From contig DATLOZ010000002.1 in assembly GCA_035535995.1 (NCBI GenBank), positions 124,001-188,000 of the forward strand: a DNA stretch of 64,000 bases, in the 5' to 3' direction. A program made the translations under genes and the position numbers. This DNA is from JANYCO01 sp035535995. Its GTDB lineage: Bacteria; Bacteroidota; Bacteroidia; Cytophagales; Cytophagaceae. Below are positions 42,758-51,617 of the stretch, one piece after another. The notes under the pieces are model-generated. The model was not told the DNA's origin and searched no databases. It saw nothing but the letters and a program-made list of their open reading frames with translations. The first letter of the stretch is position 1. The number at the start of each line of letters is the position of its first letter.

Positions 42758-43573
42758 ATGAACGTCACCGAATCGTCTTCGCACTACAACCAACTGGAGC
42801 AAATGCCGCTGGCAGAGCTTTTGAAAAATATTAACAAAGAAGATCAAACTGTTCCGCTTGCTGTCGAAAAAGCGATCCCGCAAATTGAAAAACTGGTGCA
42901 GGCTATAGTAGAACGTATGAAAAATGGCGGACGCCTTTTCTACATTGGCGCAGGCACCAGCGGTAGATTAGGAATTGTAGATGCTTCTGAATGTCCCCCT
43001 ACCTTTGGAGTACCCTTTGATCTTGTGATCGGCATCATCGCCGGCGGCGATACAGCGATCCGCAAGGCCGTGGAATTTGCTGAAGATAACCGCGAGCAGG
43101 CATGGAAAGATCTAACGGAGCATAACATCAACAGCCAGGATACCGTGATCGGCATTGCTGCTTCCGGCGGCACGCCCTATGTGATCGGTGGATTGGAAGC
43201 TTGCAAGCGCAACAATATTCTTACCGGCTGCATCACCTGCAACCCAGGTTCCAAACTGGCTGCAACAGCCGACCTTCCTATAGAAGTGATTGTAGGCCCG
43301 GAATTCGTAACCGGCAGCACACGCATGAAAGCAGGCACTGCGCAAAAACTTACCCTTAATATGATCTCCACTTCCGTGATGATCCAACTAGGCCGTGTGC
43401 GCGGAAATAAGATGGTAGACATGCAACTCAGCAACCACAAGCTGGTAAAGCGTGCCACGCATATGATCATGGAAGAGCTAGGCATTGAAGAAACTGAAGC
43501 GCAGGCGCTGCTTGATAAACACGGGAGTGTGCGAAAGGCTGTGGATGCGTACAAGGCTAATTTTAAATTATGA
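42758..43573 (+). CDS. murQ: N-acetylmuramic acid 6-phosphate etherase MurQ
   Basis: 271 aa, SIS-domain etherase. GAGTSGRLGIVDASECPPTFG at about 67-87 is the MurQ signature, with GSTRMKAGTAQKL at about 187-199. It cleaves the lactyl ether of MurNAc-6P to GlcNAc-6P and lactate. It is somewhat shorter than E. coli MurQ (about 298). With the kinase before it, the pair forms a muropeptide salvage route that needs no PTS. Confidence 0.96.
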   Translation: MNVTESSSHYNQLEQMPLAELLKNINKEDQTVPLAVEKAIPQIEKLVQAIVERMKNGGRLFYIGAGTSGRLGIVDASECPPTFGVPFDLVIGIIAGGDTAIRKAVEFAEDNREQAWKDLTEHNINSQDTVIGIAASGGTPYVIGGLEACKRNNILTGCITCNPGSKLAATADLPIEVIVGPEFVTGSTRMKAGTAQKLTLNMISTSVMIQLGRVRGNKMVDMQLSNHKLVKRATHMIMEELGIEETEAQALLDKHGSVRKAVDAYKANFKL

Positions 43574-43689
43574 ATTATGAATTTTAAATTAAAATAGCGT
43601 CAAGTCATTTGAAGAATAACATGGAACTAAAAAACGGTCCTCTTGTTAAGTTTTTCAATTGGTATTTCTTCAATTTAAAATTCATAATT
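43573..43689. repeat. AT-rich element with perfect 18-bp terminal inverted repeats
   Basis: AATTATGAATTTTAAATT at 43573-43590 and its exact complement at 43672-43689 enclose 81 bp. The left arm overlaps the last base of the murQ stop. Confidence 0.8.
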
Positions 43690-43710
43690 TAAAATTTAAA
43701 ATTCCAAGCC

Positions 43711-44277
43711 ATGCAAGACATCGAACCCTTCTACAACTGGGAATACTACTACAACAGCGCTGAAGACGAGCGTTCACCGTTTTATGGGTTGGAGTATAAT
43801 TACGATCAGTACAGCAACCAGATCTACGGCTACTACATTCATCCCGGTTGGGATTATATTGGTTCGGAAACGCTTTATATTAAAATTCTCTTTGCCGACT
43901 ACGACAACGGTGTAGTGATCATCGAATTTTTAGGCGAGTGGAACGACACGCTGCACAACGATGTCATGCATCTCAAGCGGAATGTGTTGGATCATTTTAA
44001 CGGAGAAGGAATTCATAAATATATTTTGATCGGTGAAAATATTCTAAACTTCCATGGCTCAGATGATTCTTATTACGAAGAATGGTTTGAAGACACCGGC
44101 GAAGGCTGGATTGCGGCAGTGAACTTTCGCGAACATGTGGTGGAGGAAATGAAAAAATTCAACATCGATTCTTATCTCAACTTCGGTGGTGGCCTGGATA
44201 TTGACAACTGGCGGACCATGCTGCCTAAAGTTTTTTATGAATATGTGAACGGAATTATCAGCAAAAGACTCAACTAA
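43711..44277 (+). CDS. Hypothetical acidic Tyr-rich protein
   Basis: 188 aa, cytosolic, with no signal or membrane segment. It is rich in Tyr, Trp, Asp, Glu and Asn, particularly over 1-60 (EPFYNWEYYYNSAEDERSPF, YGYYIHPGWDYIG). The C-terminal half has WRTMLPKVFYEYVNGI. I do not recognise a domain. It follows murQ by 137 bp with a palindromic element between, so it probably has its own transcript. Confidence 0.7.
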   Translation: MQDIEPFYNWEYYYNSAEDERSPFYGLEYNYDQYSNQIYGYYIHPGWDYIGSETLYIKILFADYDNGVVIIEFLGEWNDTLHNDVMHLKRNVLDHFNGEGIHKYILIGENILNFHGSDDSYYEEWFEDTGEGWIAAVNFREHVVEEMKKFNIDSYLNFGGGLDIDNWRTMLPKVFYEYVNGIISKRLN

Positions 44278-44639
44278 CTAGTTTTTTTAAAGAAATTTCT
44301 CAGTTTTAAATAATTTTTAACTACTTCATTATAAAGGATTAAACGATTCCGAAAGAATTGTTACGATCTGAAATTTTTCCATTTTTATTTACTTTTTTAC
44401 CCAAACAAGTAAATTCTAAATAGTATTTATTTAAGTAACATACTTGTTTAAACATTTGATTTAAAGAAGATTTTAGTTTTTAAAAAACGACTTCCCAGGT
44501 CTTTTTGTCCAAATCCTGATTTCACTTTAAGGGGTTAGAACCTGTTATGCACAAAAGCTTTGGGTTATCCCCAGTAGATTGCAATCCTCGGGGGAAATCT
44601 GTATCTTATATTACAGAAAACAATAAGTACCTACTGATC
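44278..44639. other. 362-bp AT-rich leader before a small conserved-looking gene
   Basis: No gene is seen. AAACAAGTA (44404-44412) and TACTTGTTT (44442-44450) form an inverted repeat that could be an operator or a hairpin. An ATG at 44547 opens the same frame as the next gene 31 codons earlier but gives a poor N-terminus. Further on, TATCCCC and GGGGGAAA could pair near 44563-44597. Confidence 0.5.
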
Positions 44640-44906
44640 ATGGCACCATTAGAGAGTACCCTCCGCAACATTCTTGATTCGCAAAAAGACAGCAGCTTCA
44701 AAGTACCTGTCGACATCGTCCTGAACAACGGGAATATTTTACTGAAAGAATTTCACATTCTTGAATTTGACGACCGCATTGGAAAAATAAAAGGGCTTAC
44801 AAGACTGGAAGAATATTCTCATATAAGAGAAGGCAGAGACCCGGTTTTTTGCCAGTTTGCACTAAACGATATTAAAGACATTCTTCAAAGCGAATACGTC
44901 AGCTAA
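44640..44906 (+). CDS. 88-aa hypothetical protein with Sm-like pattern
   Basis: 88 aa from ATG 44640; an in-frame ATG at 44547 would add 31 residues of unlikely composition. The region VPVDIVLNNGNILLKEFHIL, followed by GKIKG and FALNDIKDIL, has the order of strands and turns of an Sm/Hfq-type barrel (hydrophobic, NG turn, then a second block ending in a short strand). The resemblance is by eye only and Hfq residues for RNA binding are not evident. Long leader and strong terminator suggest a regulated single gene. Confidence 0.6.
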   Translation: MAPLESTLRNILDSQKDSSFKVPVDIVLNNGNILLKEFHILEFDDRIGKIKGLTRLEEYSHIREGRDPVFCQFALNDIKDILQSEYVS

Positions 44907-44934
44907 AAAATAACACTAAAAGCAGTGATCCTCG

Positions 44935-44960
44935 AAGAGAAAGCGTAAATGCTTTCTCTT
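44935..44960 (+). terminator. Rho-independent terminator
   Basis: AAGAGAAAGC (44935-44944), 6-nt loop, GCTTTCTCTT (44951-44960), then a T-run; 28 bp after the 88-aa gene. Confidence 0.9.
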
Positions 44961-44984
44961 TTTTTGTTAAAATAATTATTACTA

Positions 44985-45015
44985 CACCTGTAAGGTTTTG
45001 AAAACCTTATAGGTG
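44985..45015 (-). terminator. trp operon terminator
   Basis: CACCTGTAAGGTTTT pairs with AAAACCTTATAGGTG with one mismatch, 14 bp beyond the trpA stop on the minus strand. Confidence 0.75.
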
Positions 45016-45029
45016 TTTTCAAAAACATA

Positions 45030-45827
45030 TTAGACTCCTTTTACCATTTTTACAAACCCGGAAATATCACCCTTCAAATCCTTACTCTCCTTAAGCATTT
45101 TGATAAATGCACTGCCGATGATCGCACCATTGGCGTATTGGCTGGCGAAGGTATAGCTGGCATTGTCTTTTACATTAAACCCTATCATCGCCGGACTTTT
45201 CAATTTCAACGCGCTGATCTTTTTGAAATAAGCTTCCGCTCCTGTAATATCTTTTGCATTCCCGGTAGTACTGTCGGTAGAAACGATGTAAATAAATCCT
45301 TGTGTATTCTCATCAATCAGGCGAATACGTTTTTCGGAAGTATGTGGTGTTACCAAAAATACATTGGAAAGATTGTTTGCTTCGAAAAGCTCTTTGTATT
45401 CGCTGATGTATTCGTCCAAAGGAAGGTCCGGCACGATCACACCGTCTACGCCGCAGGCTGCTGCCTCTTTACAGAATTTTTCTACGCCGTACTGAATCAC
45501 CGGATTTAAATAGCCCATCAGCAGCACAGGAATATTCGTCACTTTTCTAAGCTCAGCAAGTTGTGTAAACAATACTTTCAACGTCATGCCATTATTGAGC
45601 GCCGCCATATTGCTTTCCTGGATCGTAGGTCCATCCGCAAGCGGGTCGGAATAAGGCATCCCGATCTCGATCATATCAGCACCCGCTTCTTCCAGGGCCT
45701 TAATGATGCTAATGGTATCGTCCAATTTTGGAAAACCCGCCGTGAAATAAATATTCAGAAGACCTTTATTCTTTTTTTCAAAAAGCTGGGTAAGTCGATT
45801 CGTTACTTTGGTAGATGTTGTTGTCAT
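45030..45827 (-). CDS. trpA: Tryptophan synthase alpha subunit
   Basis: 265 aa TIM barrel. Catalytic Glu54 and Asp65 in IEIGMPYSDPLADGP match the alpha-subunit pair. It cleaves indole-3-glycerol phosphate to indole, which tunnels to TrpB. It lies 114 bp after trpB, and that gap carries a heptad hairpin, which could lower trpA relative to trpB. Confidence 0.97.
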   Translation of the reverse strand: MTTTSTKVTNRLTQLFEKKNKGLLNIYFTAGFPKLDDTISIIKALEEAGADMIEIGMPYSDPLADGPTIQESNMAALNNGMTLKVLFTQLAELRKVTNIPVLLMGYLNPVIQYGVEKFCKEAAACGVDGVIVPDLPLDEYISEYKELFEANNLSNVFLVTPHTSEKRIRLIDENTQGFIYIVSTDSTTGNAKDITGAEAYFKKISALKLKSPAMIGFNVKDNASYTFASQYANGAIIGSAFIKMLKESKDLKGDISGFVKMVKGV

Positions 45828-45854
45828 AGTTAACGGGCTGCCTTTTTACTCAAA

Positions 45855-45934
45855 AGATACCGGATACCAGATGCCAGATGCCGGATAAAACATGTCTTTT
45901 ATTATCCGGCATCTGGCATCTGGTATCCAGCATC
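45855..45934. repeat. Heptad GATRCCR hairpin, copy 3
   Basis: The left arm has GATACCG, GATACCA, GATGCCA, GATGCCG, GATAAA; the right arm is TTATCCGGCATCTGGCATCT and on. The arms of about 34 nt pair almost fully. It lies inside the trp operon between trpB and trpA. Confidence 0.85.
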
Positions 45935-45941
45935 CCTTTAA

Positions 45942-47135
45942 TTATTCTGACAGAAATTCATTTTTTCGTGTAATATAAGTATTCAAGTCCTTGTCTCCTC
46001 TTCCTGAAAGATTGAGCACAACAGTATCGTCTTTTTTCAGCTTCATATATTCCAACGCTGCAATCGCGTGTGCCGACTCGAGCGCAGGAATGATGCCTTC
46101 TATCCGTGTAAGCAGGAAAGCCGCCTGGAACGCTTCCTTGTCTGTGATAGCATAAAATTGTCCTCTGCCTGATTCAAATAAATGTGCGTGAATAGGCCCG
46201 ATGCCAGGATAATCCAATCCTGCGGAAATTGAATGTGGTTCTACGATCTGGCCGTCTTCGGTTTGCATCAGAATGGTTTTACTTCCATGAATAATTCCTG
46301 GTTTGCCAAGCACTGTAGTAGCAGCAGAATAACCGGAATCGATGCCGAGTCCTGCGGCTTCCACCGCAACAAGTTTTACATTTTCACGATCAAGATAATG
46401 ATAAAAAGCACCGGCAGCGTTGCTTCCTCCCCCCACGCAAGCGATTACGTAGTCAGGATCTTCTTTCCCTGTTTTTTCTTTCAGCTGCATTTTTATTTCT
46501 TCGCTGATCACAGATTGAAAGCGCGCCACCATATCCGGGTAAGGATGCGGGCCTACTACCGAACCAATGATATAATGTGTGTCTACCGGGTTGTTGATCC
46601 AATCGCGGATGGCCTCGTTGGTAGCATCTTTCAGCGTACGGCTTCCGGAACGCGCCGGGCGAACTTCCGCACCAAGCATGCGCATTCTTTCTACATTTGG
46701 CTTCTGACGTTCTATATCTACTTCGCCCATGTATACAATACACTGGTAACCCATCAGAGCACAGGCCGTGGCCGTGGCTACGCCGTGTTGTCCTGCACCT
46801 GTCTCAGCAATGATGCGGGTTTTGCCCAATCGTTTAGCAAGCAAAATTTGTCCGATGGTATTGTTGATCTTATGTGCGCCGGTATGGCAAAGGTCTTCGC
46901 GCTTTAGGTAAATATTGGCGCCGTATTTTTCAGAAAGTCTTTTGGCAAGATAAAGAGGAGTCGGGCGACCTACATAATCTTTGAGCAGCGCTCTGAATTC
47001 CTGCTGGAACGATGCATCGTTGATGATCTCCAGATAGCGGCTGGCGAGCTCTTCTACGTTTGGATAAAGCATTTCAGGGATGTATGCTCCTCCGAAATTT
47101 CCGTAAAATCCTTTTTCGTTAACTGCGTATTTCAT
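45942..47135 (-). CDS. trpB: Tryptophan synthase beta subunit
   Basis: 397 aa, PLP enzyme of the standard TrpB1 type. Lys89 in HTGAHKINN forms the Schiff base; the phosphate loop is CVGGGSNAAG. It joins indole and serine to tryptophan. The start overlaps the trpF 3' end by 17 bp, so translation is coupled. Confidence 0.98.
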   Translation of the reverse strand: MKYAVNEKGFYGNFGGAYIPEMLYPNVEELASRYLEIINDASFQQEFRALLKDYVGRPTPLYLAKRLSEKYGANIYLKREDLCHTGAHKINNTIGQILLAKRLGKTRIIAETGAGQHGVATATACALMGYQCIVYMGEVDIERQKPNVERMRMLGAEVRPARSGSRTLKDATNEAIRDWINNPVDTHYIIGSVVGPHPYPDMVARFQSVISEEIKMQLKEKTGKEDPDYVIACVGGGSNAAGAFYHYLDRENVKLVAVEAAGLGIDSGYSAATTVLGKPGIIHGSKTILMQTEDGQIVEPHSISAGLDYPGIGPIHAHLFESGRGQFYAITDKEAFQAAFLLTRIEGIIPALESAHAIAALEYMKLKKDDTVVLNLSGRGDKDLNTYITRKNEFLSE

Positions 47136-47757
47136 CTCTTATTCGATCGATAAATAATTTTATTTTCCCTTCGTTTTTCCTACCCGGCTCTATTTCAAAT
47201 TTACTATTAATATCCAAAGCATGAATGTTCAGATAATTTAATTTTTTAATTTCATCAATATGCTCGATATCCAACCCTCCGCTAAGGAAGATGGGGACTT
47301 CGTTGTCGTACTTTTTAAAAATTTTCCAATCGAATTTTTTACCTGTGCCTCCGTAACCTTCGCTTTTAGTATCAAAAAGAAAATAATCCACAGAAGATTT
47401 GTAAGGGTTGATCGCTGCAAAATTGAAACCATCGCCTACTTGAAATGCTTTCACAAGCGTATAACCCTTTTCCTTCAATTGCTGGCAATACTCCGGCGTC
47501 TCGTCACCATGCAATTGAAGGGTTTCGAATCCGTATTTTTTACTTTGTTGTTCAATGAAAGAAATAGGATGATTGACAAAAACACCAACACGCGCAATGG
47601 AAGGATTAACGAGTTGTACTATACGCGGATCAAGATCATTTACAAAGCGCTTTGATTTTTCGTAAAAAATAAATCCCAGGTAATCGGGAGCATGCGCCGC
47701 CACTGCCTGAATATTTTCAGGATATTTCATGCCGCATACTTTGATCTTGATTCCCAT
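47119..47757 (-). CDS. trpF: Phosphoribosylanthranilate isomerase
   Basis: 212 aa TIM barrel. The catalytic Cys is in VCGMKYPEN near the N-terminus, and the phosphate-binding end is LSGGLDIEHI. It converts PRA to CdRP, the substrate of TrpC. 67 bp after trpC and overlapping trpB. Confidence 0.95.
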   Translation of the reverse strand: MGIKIKVCGMKYPENIQAVAAHAPDYLGFIFYEKSKRFVNDLDPRIVQLVNPSIARVGVFVNHPISFIEQQSKKYGFETLQLHGDETPEYCQQLKEKGYTLVKAFQVGDGFNFAAINPYKSSVDYFLFDTKSEGYGGTGKKFDWKIFKKYDNEVPIFLSGGLDIEHIDEIKKLNYLNIHALDINSKFEIEPGRKNEGKIKLFIDRIRDEIRS

Positions 47758-47824
47758 TTTAATTTTTAGATTTGAGTCTTTAGTAGTAAGTATATACTAA
47801 TGACTCCAGGCTTACTATTCAATA

Positions 47825-48625
47825 CTATTTAAACCTTCCTGCCTTTAGCTGATCGGTAAACGCCTGCATTGCAGCGCCGGGATTATTTGTTTTCATAAAA
47901 TTCTCCCCGATCAAAAATCCTTTATACCCATAGGTTTTCAGATCCAGGATAGTGTCGACAGAATCGATGCCGCTTTCGGAAATTTTGAGGTAGCGGTTTG
48001 GAATTTTTTCCGCCAGTTCTCTCGAAAGATCTACGCTTACGCTGAAATCTTTGAGGTTTCGGTTGTTGACACCCACACAATCTATAGAATCAAAACAATT
48101 GGCATTTAGTTCCGCTTCGTCGTGTACTTCCAGTAGTACTTCCATTCCCAGCGAGTGCGTGAATTTAGAAAGGCTTTCGACTTCCTTTGGGGAAAGGCAA
48201 GCGGCAATGAGCAAAATGATATTCGCCCCAATGGAACGTGCTTCCACGATCTGGTATTCATCTACGATAAAATCCTTGCGCAGGATAGGTATATTGAGTA
48301 TTCCGCGCGCGCGCAACAGGTCTTCGTCCGAGCCGCCAAACGAAGGTAGATCTGTAAGTACCGAAACAGCAGAGGCTCCGGCTTGCTGGTAACCTTTTAC
48401 TACTTCTTCTACCGTAAGCTTATCGTTGATGATTCCCTTGGAGGGAGATTTTCTTTTATGCTCAGCAATGATGCCGGATTTATTTTCATCGAGCAAATGT
48501 TGGCGGAGAGAAATATTTGGTTTTGAAAACAGCGCTGTGGCTTCCAGCTCTTTTACCGATTTTTGTTTTTTCCGTTCGGCTACTTCTGTTCGCTTGTAGG
48601 CGATTATTTTATCGAGGATATTCAT
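47825..48625 (-). CDS. trpC: Indole-3-glycerol phosphate synthase
   Basis: 266 aa from the ATG at 48625. A TTG at 48655 in the same frame lies inside the promoter box and is not the start. EHKRKSPSKG and PILRKDFIVDEYQI contain the catalytic Lys residues; SESGI and FLIGENFM close the barrel. It makes indole-3-glycerol phosphate from CdRP. First gene of a trpC-F-B-A unit; trpE, trpG and trpD are not adjacent and must be elsewhere. Confidence 0.97.
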   Translation of the reverse strand: MNILDKIIAYKRTEVAERKKQKSVKELEATALFSKPNISLRQHLLDENKSGIIAEHKRKSPSKGIINDKLTVEEVVKGYQQAGASAVSVLTDLPSFGGSDEDLLRARGILNIPILRKDFIVDEYQIVEARSIGANIILLIAACLSPKEVESLSKFTHSLGMEVLLEVHDEAELNANCFDSIDCVGVNNRNLKDFSVSVDLSRELAEKIPNRYLKISESGIDSVDTILDLKTYGYKGFLIGENFMKTNNPGAAMQAFTDQLKAGRFK

Positions 48626-48652
48626 AGGTGAAAACAGCGACTGGCTGTTTTG

Positions 48653-48660
48653 CAAAGGTA
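48653..48660 (-). promoter_or_regulatory. TAnnTTTG promoter element for trpCFBA
   Basis: TACCTTTG on the minus strand, with TTTA 19 nt upstream. It is 27 bp before the trpC ATG, leaving a leader of about 20 nt with no room for a leader peptide or attenuator. Confidence 0.7.
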
Positions 48661-48691
48661 GTCAATTTGAGGGTAAGTATAAAGTATCTGA

Positions 48692-48737
48692 CGTCATTGC
48701 GACGAAGCAATCCGGCGGATTCTTCCTCGCAATGACG
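48692..48737. repeat. Short palindromic element (CGTCATTGCGA family)
   Basis: CGTCATTGCGA (48692-48702) pairs with TCGCAATGACG (48727-48737), loop CGAAGCAATCCGGCGGATTC and a few more bases. It is a compact relative of the element at 4401-4565. Confidence 0.8.
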
Positions 48738-48746
48738 AGAAAAACA

Positions 48747-48778
48747 AAAAAGTCCCTCAGGATTGTGAGGGACTTTTT
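48747..48778 (-). terminator. Terminator of aspS
   Basis: A perfect 13-bp stem AAAAAGTCCCTCA/TGAGGGACTTTTT with loop GGATTG, 23 bp beyond the aspS stop. Confidence 0.92.
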
Positions 48779-48801
48779 ATCCATTTAGTTTTTATTTACA
48801 A

Positions 48802-50562
48802 TTACTTCTTTACAATCTCTTTTACCGCAATACTCAGCTCATCCAATTGCTTGTCTGCAATGGTAGAAGGTGAGTCGATCATCACGTCGCGGCCTGCGTT
48901 GTTTTTTGGGAAAGCAATGAAATCGCGGATGGAATCGGAGCCGCCGAAGAGCGAGCAGAGACGGTCGAAGCCAAAGGCCAGTCCACCGTGTGGAGGCGCG
49001 CCGTATTCGAAGGCTTCCATGATGAACCCAAACTGATGTTTTGCTTCTTCGTCGCTGAAACCAAGCATGCTAAACATTTTTGCCTGCAGGTCTTTATTAA
49101 AAATACGGATCGATCCGCCGCCAACTTCTACACCGTTGATCACCATGTCGTATGCATTGGCTCTTACTTCTCCTGGCTTGGTATCCAGTAGCGCAATGTC
49201 TTCGGGCTTCGGAGAAGTGAACGGGTGGTGCATTGCGAAATATCTTTTCTCTTCTTCATTCCACTCGAGTAGCGGAAAATCGATTACCCAGTGGGCGGAA
49301 TATTTGTCTTTGTCTCTCAGGCCAAGTCTGGTGCCCATTTCAAGGCGCAGTTCATTAAGTTGTTTACGTACTGCATTTGTTTCACCGCTAAGCACGAGGA
49401 TCAAATCGCCAGGCTTCGCATTGAATTTGGCAGCCCAGGCTTTCAAATCGTCTTGCGAATAGAATTTATCTACCGAAGATTTCAGTGAACCGTCTGCTTC
49501 GTAACGTACATACACCATTCCCTTCGCTCCGATCTGCGGGCGTTTTACCCATTCGGTAAGTTCGTCGATTTGTTTTCTGGTATAAGAAGCTGCACCTGTC
49601 GCACAGACTCCCACTACAAGCTCAGCGCTGTCGAACACGTTGAAACCTTTCCCTTTCGCTTCATCGTTGAGCTCTACAAATTTCATTTCGAAACGGATGT
49701 CCGGTTTGTCTGAACCATAATATTTCATGGCATCCGCGTAGGTCATGCGTGTGAGCGTAGGCAGGTCAATTTTTTTCACCGTTTTGAAAAGATGGCGTAC
49801 CAATCCTTCAAACATATTGAGAATATCTTCCTGCGTAATGAACGACATTTCACAGTCGATCTGTGTAAACTCCGGCTGACGGTCGGCGCGCAGGTCTTCG
49901 TCGCGGAAACATTTTACAATTTGATAATAGCGGTCAAAGCCGGAAACCATCAGCAATTGCTTAAAGGTCTGAGGCGATTGCGGCAGTGCATAAAACTCAC
50001 CTGGGTTCATACGAGAAGGCACAATAAAATCGCGGGCACCTTCTGGAGTGGACTTGATAAGTACAGGTGTTTCTACTTCTATAAATTTTTGGCTGTCGAG
50101 ATAGTTGCGTGTTTCTTTCGCTACCTGGTGACGAAGCTCCAGGTTTTTTCTTACCACATCCCTACGTAGATCGAGGTAGCGGTATTTCATGCGCAGTTCG
50201 TCTCCTCCGTCGGTTTCATCTTCGATAATGAAAGGCGGAAGTTTTGCTGGGTTTAAAACTTCTATGGAAGCAACTTTTACTTCGATATAACCGGTTGGAA
50301 TTTTATCGTTTTTAGCCAGGCGCTCTACCACTGTTCCAACTGCTTTGATCACGAATTCACGTCCCAGCTTACGGGCATTGGTTAGCACAGCGGCGTCGGT
50401 TTTTCCTTCTTCGAGGATCAATTGGGTAATACCGTAGCGATCGCGTAAGTCGATCCAGAGCATGCCGCCTTTGTCGCGTATCTTGGCTACCCAGCCACAA
50501 AGTGTTACTTGTGTATTGATGTCAGAAATCCTTAATTCTCCGCAGTTGTGTGTTCTAAGCAT
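48802..50562 (-). CDS. aspS: Aspartyl-tRNA synthetase
   Basis: 586 aa. N-terminal OB anticodon-binding domain (1 to about 110), class II catalytic core with motif 2 FRDEDLRADRQPEFTQ at about 218-233 and the bacterial GAD insertion (about 290-400), motif 3 GLAFGFDRL near 535-543. It charges tRNA-Asp. Full length of the bacterial type. Own promoter (50587-50594) and terminator. Confidence 0.98.
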   Translation of the reverse strand: MLRTHNCGELRISDINTQVTLCGWVAKIRDKGGMLWIDLRDRYGITQLILEEGKTDAAVLTNARKLGREFVIKAVGTVVERLAKNDKIPTGYIEVKVASIEVLNPAKLPPFIIEDETDGGDELRMKYRYLDLRRDVVRKNLELRHQVAKETRNYLDSQKFIEVETPVLIKSTPEGARDFIVPSRMNPGEFYALPQSPQTFKQLLMVSGFDRYYQIVKCFRDEDLRADRQPEFTQIDCEMSFITQEDILNMFEGLVRHLFKTVKKIDLPTLTRMTYADAMKYYGSDKPDIRFEMKFVELNDEAKGKGFNVFDSAELVVGVCATGAASYTRKQIDELTEWVKRPQIGAKGMVYVRYEADGSLKSSVDKFYSQDDLKAWAAKFNAKPGDLILVLSGETNAVRKQLNELRLEMGTRLGLRDKDKYSAHWVIDFPLLEWNEEEKRYFAMHHPFTSPKPEDIALLDTKPGEVRANAYDMVINGVEVGGGSIRIFNKDLQAKMFSMLGFSDEEAKHQFGFIMEAFEYGAPPHGGLAFGFDRLCSLFGGSDSIRDFIAFPKNNAGRDVMIDSPSTIADKQLDELSIAVKEIVKK

Positions 50563-50586
50563 ATTGGTCTATTTTGTAAAAGGACA

Positions 50587-50594
50587 CAAATATA
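50587..50594 (-). promoter_or_regulatory. TAnnTTTG promoter element for aspS
   Basis: TATATTTG on the minus strand, 25 bp before the aspS ATG. Confidence 0.6.
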
Positions 50595-50647
50595 GCGAAT
50601 AGAAGAATATTTCGTTAGCCTTTTTAATATTAAGGCAATCAAATAGG

Positions 50648-50841
50648 AGATACTGGATGCTAGATGCCGGATACCAGATACCGGATGCCAGATAAATGCG
50701 AGAGTAATTTAATGACATGTCTTTTAGCTTATTTGTAAAACAGAGTTGTTTTTATTTAAACTATCTGGTATCCGGCATCTGGTATCTTGCAGCCGGTTAC
50801 AACTATATTTATCTGGAATCCGGCATCCGGTATCCGGTATC
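50648..50841. repeat. Heptad GATRCCR array, copy 4 (double)
   Basis: About 50648-50696 carries left-type units (GATACTG, GATGCTA, GATGCCG, GATACCA, GATACCG, GATGCCA) and 50763-50841 carries two runs of complementary units (CTATCTGGTATCCGGCATCT and TATCTGGAATCCGGCATCCG). The spacing suggests two successive insertions or an internal duplication. Apart from two promoters this fills the 341-bp gap between aspS and yebC. Confidence 0.8.
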
Positions 50842-50870
50842 TTCAGTCTCAAACTATTCAATATATTTAT

Positions 50871-50878
50871 TAAATTTG
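50871..50878 (+). promoter_or_regulatory. TAnnTTTG promoter element for yebC
   Basis: TAAATTTG, 25 bp before the yebC ATG. Confidence 0.55.
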
Positions 50879-50903
50879 CCCGCTATAGTTTATTTTAACT
50901 ACC

Positions 50904-51617
50904 ATGGGAAGAATATTCGAGAAAAGAAAGCACACCATGTTTGCCCGCTATGACAAAATGGCAAAGGCATTTACAAGGATAGGCAAGGAGATCGTGATCG
51001 CAGTGAAGGCGAATGGTCCTTTGCCGGAAAATAATCCCCGCCTGCGTGTGATCATTCAGAATGCCAAGGGGCTTAATATGCCAAAAGACCGGGTGGAAGC
51101 TGCTATCAAGCGTGCCAGCAGCAAAGACGAAAAAGACCTGGAAGAGATCGTATACGAAGGCTATGGCCCTTATGGAGTAGCCATCGTGCTTGAAGCAGCT
51201 ACTGATAATATCAATCGTACCGTGGCAAATATCCGTACCATTTTTTCAAGAGGAGACGGAGCGCTGGGCAAAACAGGATCGCTGGATTTTATCTTCACCA
51301 GAAAAGGAGTTTTTAAATTCATGAAAGAAGGCCTGGACATAGATTCCCTCGAGCTTGAGCTCATTGATTTCGGAGCAGAGGATGTAGCTATCTCGGAAGA
51401 AGGGGAAGTTTATATTTACACTTCGTTCCAGGACTTCGGTTCCATGCAGAAAGCGTTGGAAGATAAAAAGATCAACGTGATCAGCGCAGACGTGCAGCGC
51501 ATTCCAACTACCTTTGTAGAAAATTTGACATCAGAACAGGAAGAAGAGATCCTACAACTGGTAGAAAAATTTGAAGAAGACGATGATATACAGGCAGTGT
51601 ATCATAATATGAAATAG
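50904..51617 (+). CDS. yebC: YebC/PmpR family protein
   Basis: 237 aa of the three-domain YebC fold: GRIFEKRKHTMFARYDKMAKAF at the N-terminus, then NMPKDRVEAAIKRAS and YEGYGPYGVAIVLEAATDN. These proteins act as DNA-binding regulators or, in recent work, help ribosomes with difficult sequences. It is not next to ruvC here. A heptad hairpin follows at once. Confidence 0.94.
   Translation: MGRIFEKRKHTMFARYDKMAKAFTRIGKEIVIAVKANGPLPENNPRLRVIIQNAKGLNMPKDRVEAAIKRASSKDEKDLEEIVYEGYGPYGVAIVLEAATDNINRTVANIRTIFSRGDGALGKTGSLDFIFTRKGVFKFMKEGLDIDSLELELIDFGAEDVAISEEGEVYIYTSFQDFGSMQKALEDKKINVISADVQRIPTTFVENLTSEQEEEILQLVEKFEEDDDIQAVYHNMK

Noticed and set aside
48626..48655. TTG start adding ten residues to TrpC
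   Set aside because: It lies within the TACCTTTG promoter box, so it would not be on the mRNA.
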